Source: Lineolata rhizophorae | Lineage: Eukaryota; Ascomycota; Dothideomycetes; Lineolatales; Lineolataceae | Reading direction: 5' to 3' | Assembly (NCBI GenBank): GCA_010093515.1 | Contig: MU001679.1 | Span: 753,859-817,858, forward strand | Length of the DNA stretch: 64,000 nucleotides | Shown here: positions 45,373 to 57,499 of the stretch, piece by piece | How the letters are laid out: each line of letters starts with the position of its first letter | Position numbering within the stretch: the first letter of the stretch is position 1 | The notes under the pieces: model-generated | The model's database searches: none | What the model was told of the DNA's origin: nothing | Seen by the model: the letters and a program-made list of their open reading frames with translations, nothing else | Program-made: the position numbers and the translations under genes

Positions 45373-46494
45373 CGGAACGGCGAGATGAGAAGGTTATGTA
45401 GGAACGAGTCGAAGTGAGGCACTGATTCGAGCGAGTTGAGGAAGGCAATTCGAATCGCAGCAAGCTTCGGACTTTATATGTCCGAGGCTTCGAAGGCGGG
45501 CAGGGAAAAGCATGGGAGACGGCTCGAATTGTCCCAATTTGATCGGTTCGGTCGAATGAGAGCATACGCAAGTTGCTTCCATTCGAAAAGTCGGTCCAAC
45601 TGGCAGAGGGACACATCAGTGCTCCGGAGGTCGATGGATAATCTCCGCTAAAGTCCGCTCGCAGGGGCTACAATGGTCTTGACAGTTGATGTTCCTCTGC
45701 CTAAGCACGCAGAACCAGGGGCCACAATCTCTGAAGCGGGAAAAGATGTCTTTCGATTCTCTGGCCATGGGAACCGGGTAGCTGGCTCGTCAGTGGGGCA
45801 CCTGATTGCGCAGCTTTACTCAGTACCCTCGTCATGGAGCTCTTGGTTTGCAAATGGATGATGAGGCTCTTTTGGTGGTGAGGTGGCTGAGTCATGCTGC
45901 GTACTTGAAGAGCGCCACCCCTGGGCGGGGACGGATCAGCCACGACGCTCAAAGGCTTCGGGTTTGATTTCGCTCAACTCACTTAAGACCCCAGATCTCC
46001 GAGAGTCTGGTGGTCTCGAAGCATGACCGCTATACTCGGTTCGATGTATCGAACGCGAGCCTCCGCGGTCGCCAGCTATGACCCAATGTCTCGCTGCCTC
46101 CACGGGATGACATTGTTAGAACGGGAATAATCCGTAAGTCCGAAGAACGGGATTAACCCGTAAGTCCGAAGAAGGGGAATAACCCGTAAGTCCGAAGAAG
46201 GGCCTACTAGACGTCCAGCACAGAGGAACATGAGAGTGGGCGTTAGAGAAGGGACGTCAAGAACCGGTAGCCGTCTCTAATGCCGGATGGAATGACGGAT
46301 GGAATGCCTAAATACAAACACCGTCGCTATGCAACTCGCAAGACGCCATGTTGATCCGAGACGGAGGGAACTTCAAGATGACAACCGGCTTGGGACACCC
46401 TCAACGTGATCGAGGGTCCTCCACTTCGAATTCCAATCCGGGTAGATCGCAAACATGGCCGGTCTTCATGGCGTCGATATGGATGTTGCCTTCG
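45373..46494. other. Intergenic region with tandem repeat
   Basis: No gene is seen between the reductase promoter and the NACHT-WD40 relic. It contains the three-copy 26-bp repeat listed separately. The portion 46400-46494 may derive from the degraded C-terminal end of the relic. Confidence 0.5.
46119..46196. repeat. 26-bp tandem repeat, three copies
   Basis: Three adjacent 26-bp units start at 46119, 46145 and 46171, followed by a partial fourth (GAAGGG). Each unit is GAASGGGAWTAAYCCGTAAG followed by TCCGAA. The shared part CCGTAAGTCCGAAGAA is identical in all units; a few bases differ (C/G, A/T, T/C). The first half GGGATTAACCC is itself close to a palindrome. Confidence 0.95.
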
Positions 46495-47030
46495 CTATGA
46501 GGATGGAAGACCCCAGTTTGAGTGCAGTTGAGAACGGCCATTATCCCCGGTGAATCCGCCAGACGGAAGGCTCCCCACCTGCGAGAATGCCACGGCCCTG
46601 ACCCAGTTCGTGTGGCCCTCGAGCGTTCGTAGCAAAGCGTTCCAGTCATCATCAACATTTGGTGGTCTTCGCATCCATTGAGGGACCAAGTTTCGAAATC
46701 GCGCCTTTACAATGCTCTTGGTCGGAGAAAACACCAGAGCACTGCAATACGCTTGAAGTGGAGCCTGCTCAATCGCCGATTGGTTGTAGAGAACGAACCA
46801 TCTCACGAACCGTCTCACGTCATGAACGAATGTAGACAGGAAGGGCAGGTATGATTCTGGTCCGAGATTAGCTTGGCAATTTTATCCTCTGGAAGTTCTC
46901 ACCCTGACAACGGATTGGAGAGAAAGGATGGCATTGATGCGTCTGCTCAAAACATCTGGCCCGGTCCACTCTCAGGAAGGTTCATGAGCAGCCTTGAAGG
47001 CCATCGACGAGGATAACTTGGCAACCTCTT
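46495..47030 (-). pseudogene. NACHT-WD40 (NWD, HET-E-like) NLR relic
   Basis: The minus strand encodes the conserved hinge that joins the NACHT module to WD40 repeats in fungal NLR-like proteins: HDVRRFVRWFVLYNQSAIEQ, then APLQAYCSALVFSPTKSIVK and LLRTLEGHTNWVRAVAFS, the start of a first WD40 repeat. The frame then shifts away (SQVGSLPSGG) and no further repeats follow. Upstream on the same strand, ILVDGLQGC (about 47016-46990) recalls a degraded Walker-B motif (normally hhhDALDEC), and DAINAILSLQSVV lies near 46930. The parts are in different frames with stops between, and the P-loop is missing. Intact members of the family act in heterokaryon incompatibility and innate-type recognition. This copy is a fragment. 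Confidence 0.7.
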
Positions 47031-47910
47031 GAAGGGTCGTGTGGAAGTGGGCTCGTGTCTGAGGGGTTCCTTCGGCGCTGACGGTCGTCTACAGCGGGAG
47101 GTGAAGGGATCGTTCGGAGCCATATGGCAAGCCAGACAACGGAAGCCAGTACGAGGCGATGCGAAATATGGCATCGGCAAATGCAGGTGTGCGACTGCAT
47201 GTCGTGAACGAGGCGGATGATGGCGTTGTGTCGGGTCGGCTGGCGAGCCGGCGGAGGAGGTGGTGCAGCTCATAAACATCTTGGCGCCCTGAAATCCATG
47301 CTCCTTGGAACGGAATTCATACGAAAAGTAAAATACGGTCGCATGTCAGCAGGCTAAAGTCTTGGCGGGTCATGCTTTGTACCTGATGCTGTTGGAAATG
47401 GTATGATTGATTGGTTATGCTACCAAGCGAGCGGAAGTTGGTTTTCACCACTGTACGCGAGATTGCGTACGTAAATCACATTACATACACTAAAATCAGA
47501 GCAATATGAAACACAGCCCCATTCCGACACTACGCACATGTTGAAAGTTAAAATATACTTTCGTTGTCTTAAGGCTGAAATTGTGGCCTACCGCCTAGTA
47601 AAAATGCTTGAAGGACCACGCTTAGGAATATTTGGAAGCAACTACCGAGCCGGAAGACACGATGTCGCTGTCTGAGCAAACGAGTATCAACAAGATGAAT
47701 TGTCGTGTAATTGCTGAATTGTTAGGGTAGCTCACAGCTAAATTTTATTAAGATGTCTATAAGAAAATTAAACAGAAAGTTAAATGCTTGGCTTTTCACT
47801 TGATTCTGCGGCGGCTTTGCAAATACCTACAAAGCGGCAGAATATCTTCTTGTTATGGGTAATGAAAATGAGTATTGGAAATATATATTGAAGTGTAAAA
47901 AGATTAAAGC
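47031..47910. other. Intergenic region before the 5S rRNA gene
   Basis: No gene is seen. The first 250 bases may be further debris of the NWD gene (open frames on the minus strand, 47279-46947). The rest is AT-rich and without features. Confidence 0.5.
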
Positions 47911-48030
47911 ACGTACGACCATAGACTGTGGAATACATCGGGTCCCGTCCGCTCCCCTGTAATTAAGCCACAGATCGCTGGACTAGTACTTCGGTGGGTG
48001 ACCACGAGGGAATCCCCGGTGTTGTACGTT
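47911..48030 (+). rRNA. 5S rRNA: 5S ribosomal RNA
   Basis: A 120-bp sequence begins ACGTACGACCATAGACTGTG and contains GTCCCGTCCGCTC, AAGCCACAG, ACTAGTACTTCGGTGGGTGA, CCACGAGGGAATCCCCGGTG and the end TTGTACGT. These are the conserved blocks of fungal 5S rRNA, including the internal RNA polymerase III control region. The 5' end ACGTACGAC pairs with the 3' end GTTGTACGT to form helix I without mismatch. A T-run follows (TTTTGC), the Pol III terminator. Loop and helix elements appear intact, so it could be functional. In Pezizomycotina 5S genes are dispersed singly rather than in the rDNA unit, which fits. Confidence 0.93.
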
Positions 48031-49017
48031 TTGCAATTTTTGCCATCGATTTTTTTTTACTGATCCGAGCCATTTTAGTTCGTTCACACCAAAATCAAAA
48101 ACTTATACCTTTTGAATTTAGTGGCGTCAAAGCGGGGATGGAATTACGCTCTCTGCGCCTTGCTAGGGCGCGTACGGTCACTGCTGGGAGCCGAACGAGA
48201 ATAGTTGTTGCAAGCCGGAACCATCTCCATATGGTCTCTTCACTTTTCCATGAAAACGAATGGGGATTGAGAGTAATTAATGCCAAGAAACACTATCCAT
48301 CGCTGCATGATGCCTAAGGCATATCCAGACCTTAAGTGGATGTGTCGCTATTCACAGCGCGCGGCGTGCTTTGGGACAAAGCAAGCACGAGAGTCAAAAA
48401 ACTCCTGTGATTGGTTCGCTGCTGCTCCTCTGGACGACCTTTTCTGATCCGCGCCGCCACCTCCAACACAACACCGGTCAATACCCACAGCCGTTGGCCC
48501 TGCACATGTCTCTTTCCCACGCTTTCTACAGGTTCAACGCGGATCTCAACAAGGCCATAATCTAGCCTCGGACCGTGCTTACCACAACTAGATCCTGATA
48601 ACGTTCGCCGACCGTCAAGCCCTTGGTGCCCCTCCACAGATTTTCGATGCACCCAACAGCTGCCCCTCCATACGTCCGGTAACATGTGCTCCGCTTGATA
48701 GGCTGTCGTCATCTCCGTCTGGGTGGGCGCTGCATTCCCGGACAGCTATAGATATGTACCGCGAGCGCGGTCATGCGGATACAAAGTTCGCCAAACCGCG
48801 ACCTGAAGGCCCGAAATCGGGCAGGGCGGGTCCAGATATCGTAGCTGGCCTGAAAATGTTGTTGATGATGTAGCTGCTGTAGCGCAGTTTGCGCGCGCTC
48901 CGCGCGGCGGGGCTCGACTCTGAATCTGCGTCGCGCCATAGTTAAGTAGCCGCTGTTCTCTTTCCAGTCTCCTTGGCTCTCTGTGCCCGATTCCTGCATA
49001 GAAAGGAGTGCCATATC
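48031..49017. other. Intergenic region 5S rRNA/BTA1
   Basis: No supportable gene. The region should contain the BTA1 promoter and leader. Several in-frame codons precede the BTA1 ATG, but the only plausible start is at 49018. A T-run at 48049-48058 lies downstream of the 5S gene. Confidence 0.5.
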
Positions 49018-51855
49018 ATGGCGCTGTTTCACTCTTCATTGAACCCCGCTGCTGACCCTCTGGTCGACGTCGCTTTCGTTTCTCTCACTCTCTTCTCTTT
49101 TGTTATTACCATATTTGTGCTTGCAATCCTACGTCCTAGTACACCTTCTCTTGCATCAGTGACTCCGACTTCGGCGAGAACTCTCAAGGCTTACTTGACA
49201 TTCTTCTGGACTTGCTTCTTGAAGCCACACTCTGGGGACAGCACTCGGAGGCAACAAGATGCGCTCGAGAGCTTCTACAAGACCCAAGCGGCCGTCTACG
49301 ATGCCACGCGAGCGAGACTGTTACATGGGAGGGAGGATATGCTCGGATTGGTAGCGGCGCAGCTGAAGTTCAAGGCAGATGCAGGGATGTTTAAAAGAAG
49401 GCCCATTTGGGTTGACGTAAGTCGCTAGATTCCCGTATTTGTTCGCAGAAGTTCCTAGAGCTGAGAAAAGGAGTGTACTAAGCAATGGACACTAACCACG
49501 TACTTAGGTTGGCGGTGGGACTGGATGGAACATTGAACAAATGGGGAGGTTCTTATCCGTGCCCGAATTCTTCCGTGCTGTCTATCTCGTCGACCTTTCG
49601 CCATCCTTGTGCGAGATTGCAAAGGCACGCTTTGCAAGGCTTGGCTGGAAGAACGTCTACGTCGTCTGCGAGGACGCGCGCGCCTTCCGACTCGAAGATC
49701 ATGAAACGTTCTCTCGGACTTCAAGCCCGGCGAGTTCTCCGACGCAGCAGATTTTCGACCTCGAGAAGAAATCGAACTCAAACGCCGCGGAACTTATCAC
49801 ATTAAGTTACGCTTTGTCCATGATCCCGGATTATTATCCGGTCATCGATTCGGTTACTAATCTCCTATCGCCTATTGGAATCTTTGGCGTTACCGATTTC
49901 TATGTGCAAAGTCAAGTAGAGTACCAAAGTCGAAACTACACTGGCGGTGTGATCGATAGACATTGCATGTGGATCTCGCGTGTGTTTTGGAGAACGTGGT
50001 TCGAAATTGATCGTGTGAATCTGGATGCCGCAAGGAGGGTGCGTATCAATTTAAGTCCGCTATTCATTATAGACTGCTAACCTTGGAATTTATTCTACGA
50101 GTAGGATTATCTCGAGTATAGATTCGGAACAGTTCTCAACATCAATGGCCGAAATCATATGTTCGGTATCCGGATACCATATTACATCTGGATCGGTTCA
50201 TCGAAAGCTGCAGGATCATGTGCCGCTAAGCTTGCGGAGCTAGACGCAGCTGCCACGGAATCTCCGTTCTTGTCCGCATTGGATCTACAAGCGAAAACAG
50301 TGAGGAACAATGCCAATCAAATCGACGTCCGATCGAAGGCGTACGAGTCTGCAATTGTCAACCTTGCATCGAGCTTACCGCTTCCCGCAAGTTGGTATCA
50401 GAATCATCATTGGAGGATATATTATGACGACCAACTCCCGAAGCACAAGCAGTTTAACGATGAGTACATTTACGCATTTACCTGGGAAGACAGTCGTGTA
50501 GATTCGCGGCTGTTGAAGATTCAGCCGCATGATGTCATTCTGTCAATTACTAGTGCTGGCGACAACATCTTGTCCTTCGCTCTGGAGCAGCCCAGGAGGA
50601 TTCATGCTGTAGACTTGAAGTATGCCCGTTTTGTTTCGTTACCTTTCAATGTTTGTAAAGTAATGCTGATGTTGGTTTCTAGTCCGTCTCAAAACCATCT
50701 TCTAGAACTCAAAATGGCCGCATTCCAGGCCTTAGGCTATTCCGACGTTTGGAAGCTCTTCGGTGAGGGCAAACACGAGCGCTTTCGCAACCTTCTCGTC
50801 AACAAGCTCAGCCCACATCTATCTAGCCTAGCCTTCCAGTACTGGTTGCATCACGGGTCTAAGGCCTTCGAGCGCGACGGCCTCTACCTCACCGGCGGCT
50901 CGCGGCACGCCCTCAAACTGGTGGCGTGGCTCTTCAGAGTGCTGGGCATGTCCGCTGAGATTGAACGCCTCTACACGGCCGCTACGCTCAACGAGCAGCG
51001 CGAGATTTGGCAGCGCAGTGTCCGGCGCGTGCTTCTAAGCCGGACACTCAGCTGGCTCGTCATCGGCAACGAGGCGTGGCTGTGGAAAGCGCTCGGCGTA
51101 CCGCCGGCGCAGCGCGCCCTGATAGAGCAGGACTACGTGCGGTTGGCGTCGGACCACGAGGCCTCGGCGGGCCCTGCAAATGCTAGAGCGCGGCAACGGC
51201 CGTCCTGGACCCGCTCCGGTCATGCCATCTGGGAGTACGTAGTCAACACGCTGGACCCTGTCGTCAGCTCCACCTTGCTCTCCGACGATAACCACTACTA
51301 CCTGCTCACGCTACGGCGTGCCTACACGCGGCGCTGCCACCCGGCGTACCTGACGCCGCGCGCGCACATCAAGCTCAGCGCGCCGGGCGCGTTCGACGGC
51401 CTGCGCATCCACACGGACGAGATGCGCGAGGTGCTAGCGCGGATGAGTCCCGGGACGCTGACGATCGCGGTGGTGATGGATAGCATGGATTGGTTTGATT
51501 CAAAGAACGATGAGGCTAGAGGCCAGATTCGCAATTTGAATCGCGCGTTGGCGGATGGCGGGAGAGTTCTACTGAGGAGTGCGGGGCTGGAACCGTGGTA
51601 TTTGAAGGTGTTTGTGGAGAATGCGTTTAAGATCAAGTGTGTTGGAAGGAGGGTCCCTGGGACGTGCAGTGACCGGTGAGTACAATTTTTTCCTGAATGA
51701 AGGCGTCGAAATGTTTGCTGACGTGATTGGTGCTTTGTAGGGTCAATATGTATGCGTCCACGTGGATATGTACGAAGACGGGCCCGTTGGAGTTTGAGGA
51801 TCAGGGAGACAAGCTAAAGAAGACATACGGGTCGATGGAGAAATTGAGCATTTGA
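49018..51855 (+). CDS. bta1: Betaine-lipid synthase BTA1 (fused BtaB- and BtaA-like)
   Basis: Makes the phosphorus-free membrane lipid DGTS from diacylglycerol and S-adenosylmethionine. Exons 49018-49416, 49508-50038, 50105-50619, 50683-51675, 51741-51855; product 850 aa. An N-terminal hydrophobic segment (VDVAFVSLTLFSFVITIFVL) should anchor it in the ER. The BtaB-like methyltransferase half has the SAM motif VDVGGGTGWN (about residues 132-141), AVYLVDLSPSLCEIA and TLSYALSMIPDYY. The BtaA-like (DUF3419) half follows, with AFTWEDSRVDSRLLKIQPHD, LSITSAGDNILSFALEQP, AVDLNPSQNHLLELKMAAF, and near the end VVMDSMDWFD and GGRVLLRSAG. The 63-nt intron 50620-50682 is open in frame, but splicing is needed to form DLNPSQNH. 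In fungi and algae DGTS replaces phosphatidylcholine under phosphate shortage; regulation here is not shown. Confidence 0.96.
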
Positions 51856-52723
51856 GTAAGTGGCCGGCCGAGCGCGGTAGGTGCGTGCACATGGTTCACA
51901 AGGTGAATGTAAATCGAAGCGGACCAACAAGGCTGCAAAATCATGGGGCGGTAGACTGGTCTGTTTTGCGTTGATAGCCTGACACATTGCATTTTTCTTG
52001 TTGCTATTGCTGTCCTGATCAATTCATTAATATCTAATCAACAACGCCCCGTTTATTTGAAGTGCAGACTGTTTTAAAAATTTAAAATTATTCCTTGGAT
52101 AGTCTGTAGCTCGCCAAAGAAATTCGGTCCGCTTTTCGAGGTCACCGAGAATTTAGAGTTGACTATTGATTTAGAACTGACTTGTCGAAATTCTAGTTAG
52201 GGCACGCCGATTAGCTCGGTCTACAGAAACTCTCACATGTTGGAAAACTCGAAAGACCTTCGGCAGATTCAAGCATCCAAGTCCCTCATTCGCTTTGTGT
52301 GATAGGCGTGACATTGTCCTTGTGTACATACATAGCAGCACTGGCGTGCGGCGTGGGCCTATGATTGGTAGCCAGGGCTTTGGAGTAGCAGCAGCAGATC
52401 CCGGTAACCAAACGTGGGTCCGGTGGGCAGCGTGCGCCCTGGAATTGGAACGTCAACGCCGCCGAGTGACGGGGGAGGGGCAAGGCGGGGCAAGAAATTT
52501 CGCGAGCACAGCGTCATTCTCCAAACAGCTCACCCGGCGGTGAAAGTTTCAGCAATATTTGTTTTCCTGCCGCCCCACTTTGTGACCGTTGCCTGGACAG
52601 CCAGCTGTATTGCTCTCCAATTCCTGTCTTTATAAATTGAGACGACATTTCTTCAGCCTACCCGGATTCAATCCACTTCTGCGAAAGCTACATATCCCCA
52701 ACAACAACAAGAAGTTTTTCAAA
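51856..52723. other. Intergenic region BTA1/inositol phosphatase
   Basis: AT-rich BTA1 3' flank followed by the promoter of the next gene. No gene was found; a TATA box near the right end is listed separately. Confidence 0.55.
52631..52638 (+). promoter_or_regulatory. TATA box of the inositol-phosphatase-family gene
   Basis: TATAAATT lies 93 bp upstream of the ATG at 52724. The sequence after it is C/A-rich and ends TTCAAAATGGCGG, a strong fungal start context. Confidence 0.55.
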
Positions 52724-53675
52724 ATGGCGGACCTCAACCTCCACGAGATTCACGACTACCTTATTGAGCTGGCACAAAAGGCTGGCGATATGATTACCAG
52801 CGCACACCCAACCGTCGACGCCACCGACTCCAAAAAGAACTGTACGCCTAGCATTTTACCCAACTCCTCCCCAAGTCCGCCGTCCTTCCCGCAACTAACC
52901 CACCACAGCCGCCGACCTCGTCACCGAAACCGACACTGCAGTCGAGAACCTCATCTCGACCTCTCTCTCCGCCAAATACCCCAAGATATCCTTCATGGGC
53001 GAAGAAACCTACAAGCCCGGCGACCGACTCTCGTCCTCCCCAACCTTCGTCGTAGACCCCATCGACGGCACCAACAACTTCGTCCACAGCTACCCCTACG
53101 TCTCCATATCGCTCGGGCTAACTATCGACCGGGAGCCCGTCCTCGGCGTCGTCTACAACCCCTTCACGCAGACGCTATACTCAGCCATCAAGGGATCTGG
53201 CGCCTTCATGAACCGCAGCACGCGGCTGCCGCTCCGCTCGGCGGTCCCGCCGCTCGGCCGCGTCAGCAACGCCCTCGTGTGCTCCGAGTGGGGCTCCGCG
53301 CGCGCCGGCAACGACTTCGCCGTCCGTTGCGCCACGTACGCTGCGCTGATGCGCGAGCAAGAGCACGCTGACGGCCCCGGCGGCATGGCGCACGGCATGC
53401 GCATGTTCGGCTCCGCCGCGCTGAACCTTTGCGGCGTGGCGTCGGGCGCGCTGGATTGCTACTGGGAGGCGGGCATTTGGGCCTGGGATGTCTGCGCGGG
53501 GTGGGCCATCCTGACGGAGGCCGGTGGGTTGATGGTAGATGCAAATCCGGGGAATTGGAAGCCAGAGGTGGATGATAGGAGAGTCCTGGCTGTCAGGAAG
53601 GGAGAGGGGCAGAAGGAATTCGTGGAGGAGTTTTGGGGGTTGGTGCAGGGGAGGTTGGAGGTTGGTCCCGAGTGA
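52724..53675 (+). CDS. Inositol monophosphatase family protein
   Basis: Mg2+-dependent, Li+-sensitive-type phosphatase fold that releases inositol from inositol monophosphate in inositol recycling. Exons 52724-52841 and 52909-53675; product 294 aa. The metal ligands are visible: Glu71 (FMGEETY), Asp89-Ile91-Asp92 (VDPIDGTNNFVH) and Asp233 (WAWDVCAGWAILTEAGG). The catalytic Thr94 is kept, while the next residue, usually Thr, is Asn. VTETDTAVENLI near residue 45 is the N-terminal family block. A 25-residue insertion-like loop (REQEHADGPGGMAHG) precedes the MFGSAALNLCGVASG motif. QUTG-like quinate-cluster proteins share the fold, so the physiological substrate could differ. Confidence 0.92.
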
Positions 53676-54288
53676 GTGGTATCAGCGAACACTACTCACT
53701 CTTATGCGGAGGATAATTTTATCTCATTCAGCATTGATCTAGATGGCTGAGTCTATAGATAAAGTAGTCCCTTTCTAAAGACCTTACTCTAAGCAAAAAG
53801 AAGAGAACAGATTCCTCGAAAGGCCGTCAATGTAAGACGGCTTTTATTTATTCTTTTCGTGGCATGTATATATACATACATGAAGGTGAAGTCATGACAG
53901 TTCAAGAAAAATATGGAACACGACAACTTAGCAAGCTAAAAGTGAGCTGTCCTGCTCCGTTTCCGATAATCCCGAGGAATCCATAGGTGGGTAGATGGCC
54001 ATTGGAAAACGTGGCAAGCCCATCTAGACCAAAAAACGCCATACTCGAATGCGAGTCCCAGGCCAGGAGCAAAAGGTGAATGGGAAAGAAAAGCCAGTTG
54101 TATGTGCCCTTTCCACGCAGTCAAATGCACGCTCGAGATAGATAGATAACCTCCCAGATATCTTGAAGTTCGCTTTTTTTTCTTTCCTTCTCGCCCATTT
54201 GTTCGGAAATATCCCGTGCGCCAAAAGTGCTGGGTACGAAGCCTACGCCGGAGTGAAGACAAGCACAAATCTCCCCTCGAAGCCCGAC
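53676..54288. other. Convergent intergenic spacer
   Basis: 613 bp between the stop codons of the phosphatase gene (plus) and the TBC gene (minus). It contains the two 3' UTRs. No additional gene is supportable. Confidence 0.6.
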
Positions 54289-57200
54289 TCAAGTCTTCGC
54301 CCTCCTCCTCGACAAACTCCGTTTAAACCTCCCCCCACCCCTTGATGACGACCTTACCACGGCGCCACTCTCCTCCCCGACTCCCAACAAATCCGCCCTA
54401 CTCGCCTTCTCAGCGCCAAATGCCCTAGCCCTCTCCCTCCTCCTCACATCAATAGTTTCCTGACTCAAATGGCCAAATCCATTCCTGCGCCTGAAGCACG
54501 CCTCGAGCAGCGCGTTGGCGTCGACGAGGCGCCGCGGCGCGTTCTGCACCACCTGGAAGACCTCCATGGGGTCCGACAGCCGGCGGATGTCCGGCTCCGC
54601 TAGCTTGAAGATGGCTAGCGCGATGCGGAACAGCGTCTTGGAGCCTTCGTAGAAGAACGAGTCCCACACGCGCAGCACGGTTTCGATGGGCAGGCTACCC
54701 ACGAAGCACGACATGAACCACGACGTCAGCGCCAGTGACACGGTAGGCAGCCTGGTGGTGGTGGCGGCGGATGCGCCGGCGCCGACGTTCGTGCGCGAGC
54801 GCTGTGCGCGGCTGCCGCCGCCGCGGCCTTCGGACCCTACCAACGAGCCGTACTCCTGCGTATCGTCGATCTTGACCCAGACGGCCGGCATGCTCTCCTG
54901 GATGCACGACATGAGCACGCCGATGTCGATGTTCTTGAGGCTGCGGTCGTGGGTTCCGGGCAGATGCTCGTTCGTCACGATGCCGAGCATGATGAATGCC
55001 TTCTCCTCGTCCTCATCTAGGAACAGGAGCAGCAGGCCGGCCAGGAAGTTCAAGCTCTGGCAGTACCCGATGCGCGGGTTTGCTACGGCGAAGGCTTGGA
55101 GCACGCGCCGCAGCGCGCGTACGATTGACGTCTCGCCCGGCTGCCCGTCGTCATCGCTGCTCGCAGCGTCCGCGCCTAGCGACCCGTTCGTGTTCACGCT
55201 GCCGCGCGTCGAGTCGACATACGCCTCGCGCTGGTCCCAGCCCGGCGCATCCGGCTTGAACCTAACATTATCCGGAAACGCTCTGTTGAGATCCCTCTCG
55301 ATGTCGTCGCGGTCGACGCCGGATAGCTCGCCGGCCCTGGCGCGCTCGACGCACTCCCAGTAGGCGCCCCTGCTCTGCGCTAGGCGGGCCGGCCCGCCCG
55401 CGAAGTAGAACCACGCAGCGCCGCGCCACTCGGGCGGAATTCCCTTGCGTACGTAGCGTTTCACCTTGTCGCTCTTGGGCGGGAAGCGCTCCGGGTTCAC
55501 CGTCGGTAGCCCGTACGACTTCATCAGTAGGATCCATTTCGCTCGTCGTCGCTCCACGTACGAGATGTAGGACCCCGCCCACGCTTCGTAGACGGAAAGC
55601 GTGATGTGCTGGTTTGCCTTTTTGAAGCCGTAGCGGTCGCGCGGGACGGGCTTTTCTGCGGGCGCGGAGGCCGTGGGGAGCGTGCGGGTCGCTGGTGCGG
55701 GTGTGATGGAGGGTGAGGAAGAGACAGGGGGTTGCTGCGCGGAGTTGTTGTTGTTGTTACTGTTGTAAGTGCTAAGGTTGGTGGAGGAGCGGACGGAGCG
55801 GAATTCGTGCTGTTGAATCGGAGATGTGTCCTTGACCGGGGGTGGGGGGGGAAGGTCCTGGCTACCTATGATGCTGGTCGAGTGTCGGCGCCGTCGGTTC
55901 GATGTTGGCGGCGGTGTGTCCAAAGAGTGTCGTCGCGTGGCCTGCGACATGTATCCTTCGTCCATGGCAGACGCATGGTCCGGAGGCGGGGGCTCCCCTT
56001 CTTCTCGACGCCTGCCTCTCAAAGGCGCTCCTGCAACAGCGTCATTTTTTTCACCTTCTTCCTTTTGGTCGCTGTGTTGTTCCTGTTCTTGCTCGCCTTC
56101 GGCCGAGCTTGTCCTAAGCATGTCCGTAGATTGCTCCGTCTCCTCGTCATCGTCCGCAAACCCGTCCGCATACATCGAAATGCAATCCTCCACCGTCATG
56201 CCCTCATCGACCGGCGTACTCGGTGTGTCAGGTAACTGCTGTTCAACCGCTGCCTGCGCCGCTCCTTCACTGCCATTCCCACCACCACCTATGCCACCGA
56301 ACTCGCTCCCCGAGTTCGTCCGTCGTGACGCCAAGCTCGACCGCTCTGTCCCGCTCGCGTCTAGAAACCCCGAGCTCGACGCATACGTGTACCCGGAGCG
56401 GAAGCTCGACCGCGGCTCGAACTGGCCCGATGAATACGGAGTGACGGGCGCCCCGGGCGGCTGGAACCTGGACGACGGACCCGGCAGCTGGCCTTGCCGC
56501 CCGGCCTGCTGCCGCAGGTCCGGAATGGAGCTGGACAGCTTTAGCGCCTGATAGTGCGGCGGCTGTTGGCGCAGAGGGGCATGCGAGTGCGAGGATGAGG
56601 TGCTGAGACCGCGCAGGCGGCCGACCGTGGACGAATACGTGAAAGGCGAAGTGCCTATGGAGGACGATGGAAGGACCCCGCCGGTTGCTGGTGCCGTTGC
56701 CGCGGCCGCAGCGTCGGGTCCGTTAAGCGCCATGGTTGTGGGCGAGGCTCCGGTACCGAACCCAGCGCCCTTCGCGAAGGCTCCGGCCGTAGGCTCTGCT
56801 CCACGTAATCGAGGTGAAATGTCCTGGCCCTCGCAGCCATTCGGTTGGGCGGCTCGGGTGGGCGATTGCTGCTGCTGCGACGGCGGCGGTGGGCGCTGCT
56901 GGTGGCTGTAGTGATGTTGCTGCTCTAACGACGGCCGGGGCTGCCCCTTGTTCAGCGGCGACGACACCTGCACGCCCGCGGTCCGCAGCCTCAACCGCTG
57001 CGACGATGTCCGACGTAATTGCACTGGCGAAGGGCCCGTGTTCCCTGCGTTTACCGTCGTCGCCGGTGCGGCGGCACCCCCTGCGTGCGTCAATGCGCTC
57101 CGCGAAGACATGCGCTGCGGCCGCTCGAAGACTGCGGCGCCCGGGCTGGGCGGTGTGCTGGTGTAGGCGACGACGGAGCCACTGCTGGCCGCGCTGCGGA

Positions 57201-57454
57201 GGTTAGGTGAGGGCGGCGGGCGGAACGAGAGGTTGGACGAAGCTGCTGACCCGGAGCGGAAGCCAGTGGGTGCGTAGGGCGAGGACGGAGGCGTGGAGCG
57301 TGCGAAGGCGGTAGCGACGAGCGAGGCTGAGGAGGGAGAGGTCGGAGAAGGGGCGGCGGACGACAACAAGGCTGCATCGTCGACGGGTGGTGCTGGTGCT
57401 GGCCTTTCGAATTGGTGCATTCCATGCTGCTGCTGCTTTGGCGAGTCCGCGTTC

Positions 57455-57499
<45 letters not shown>

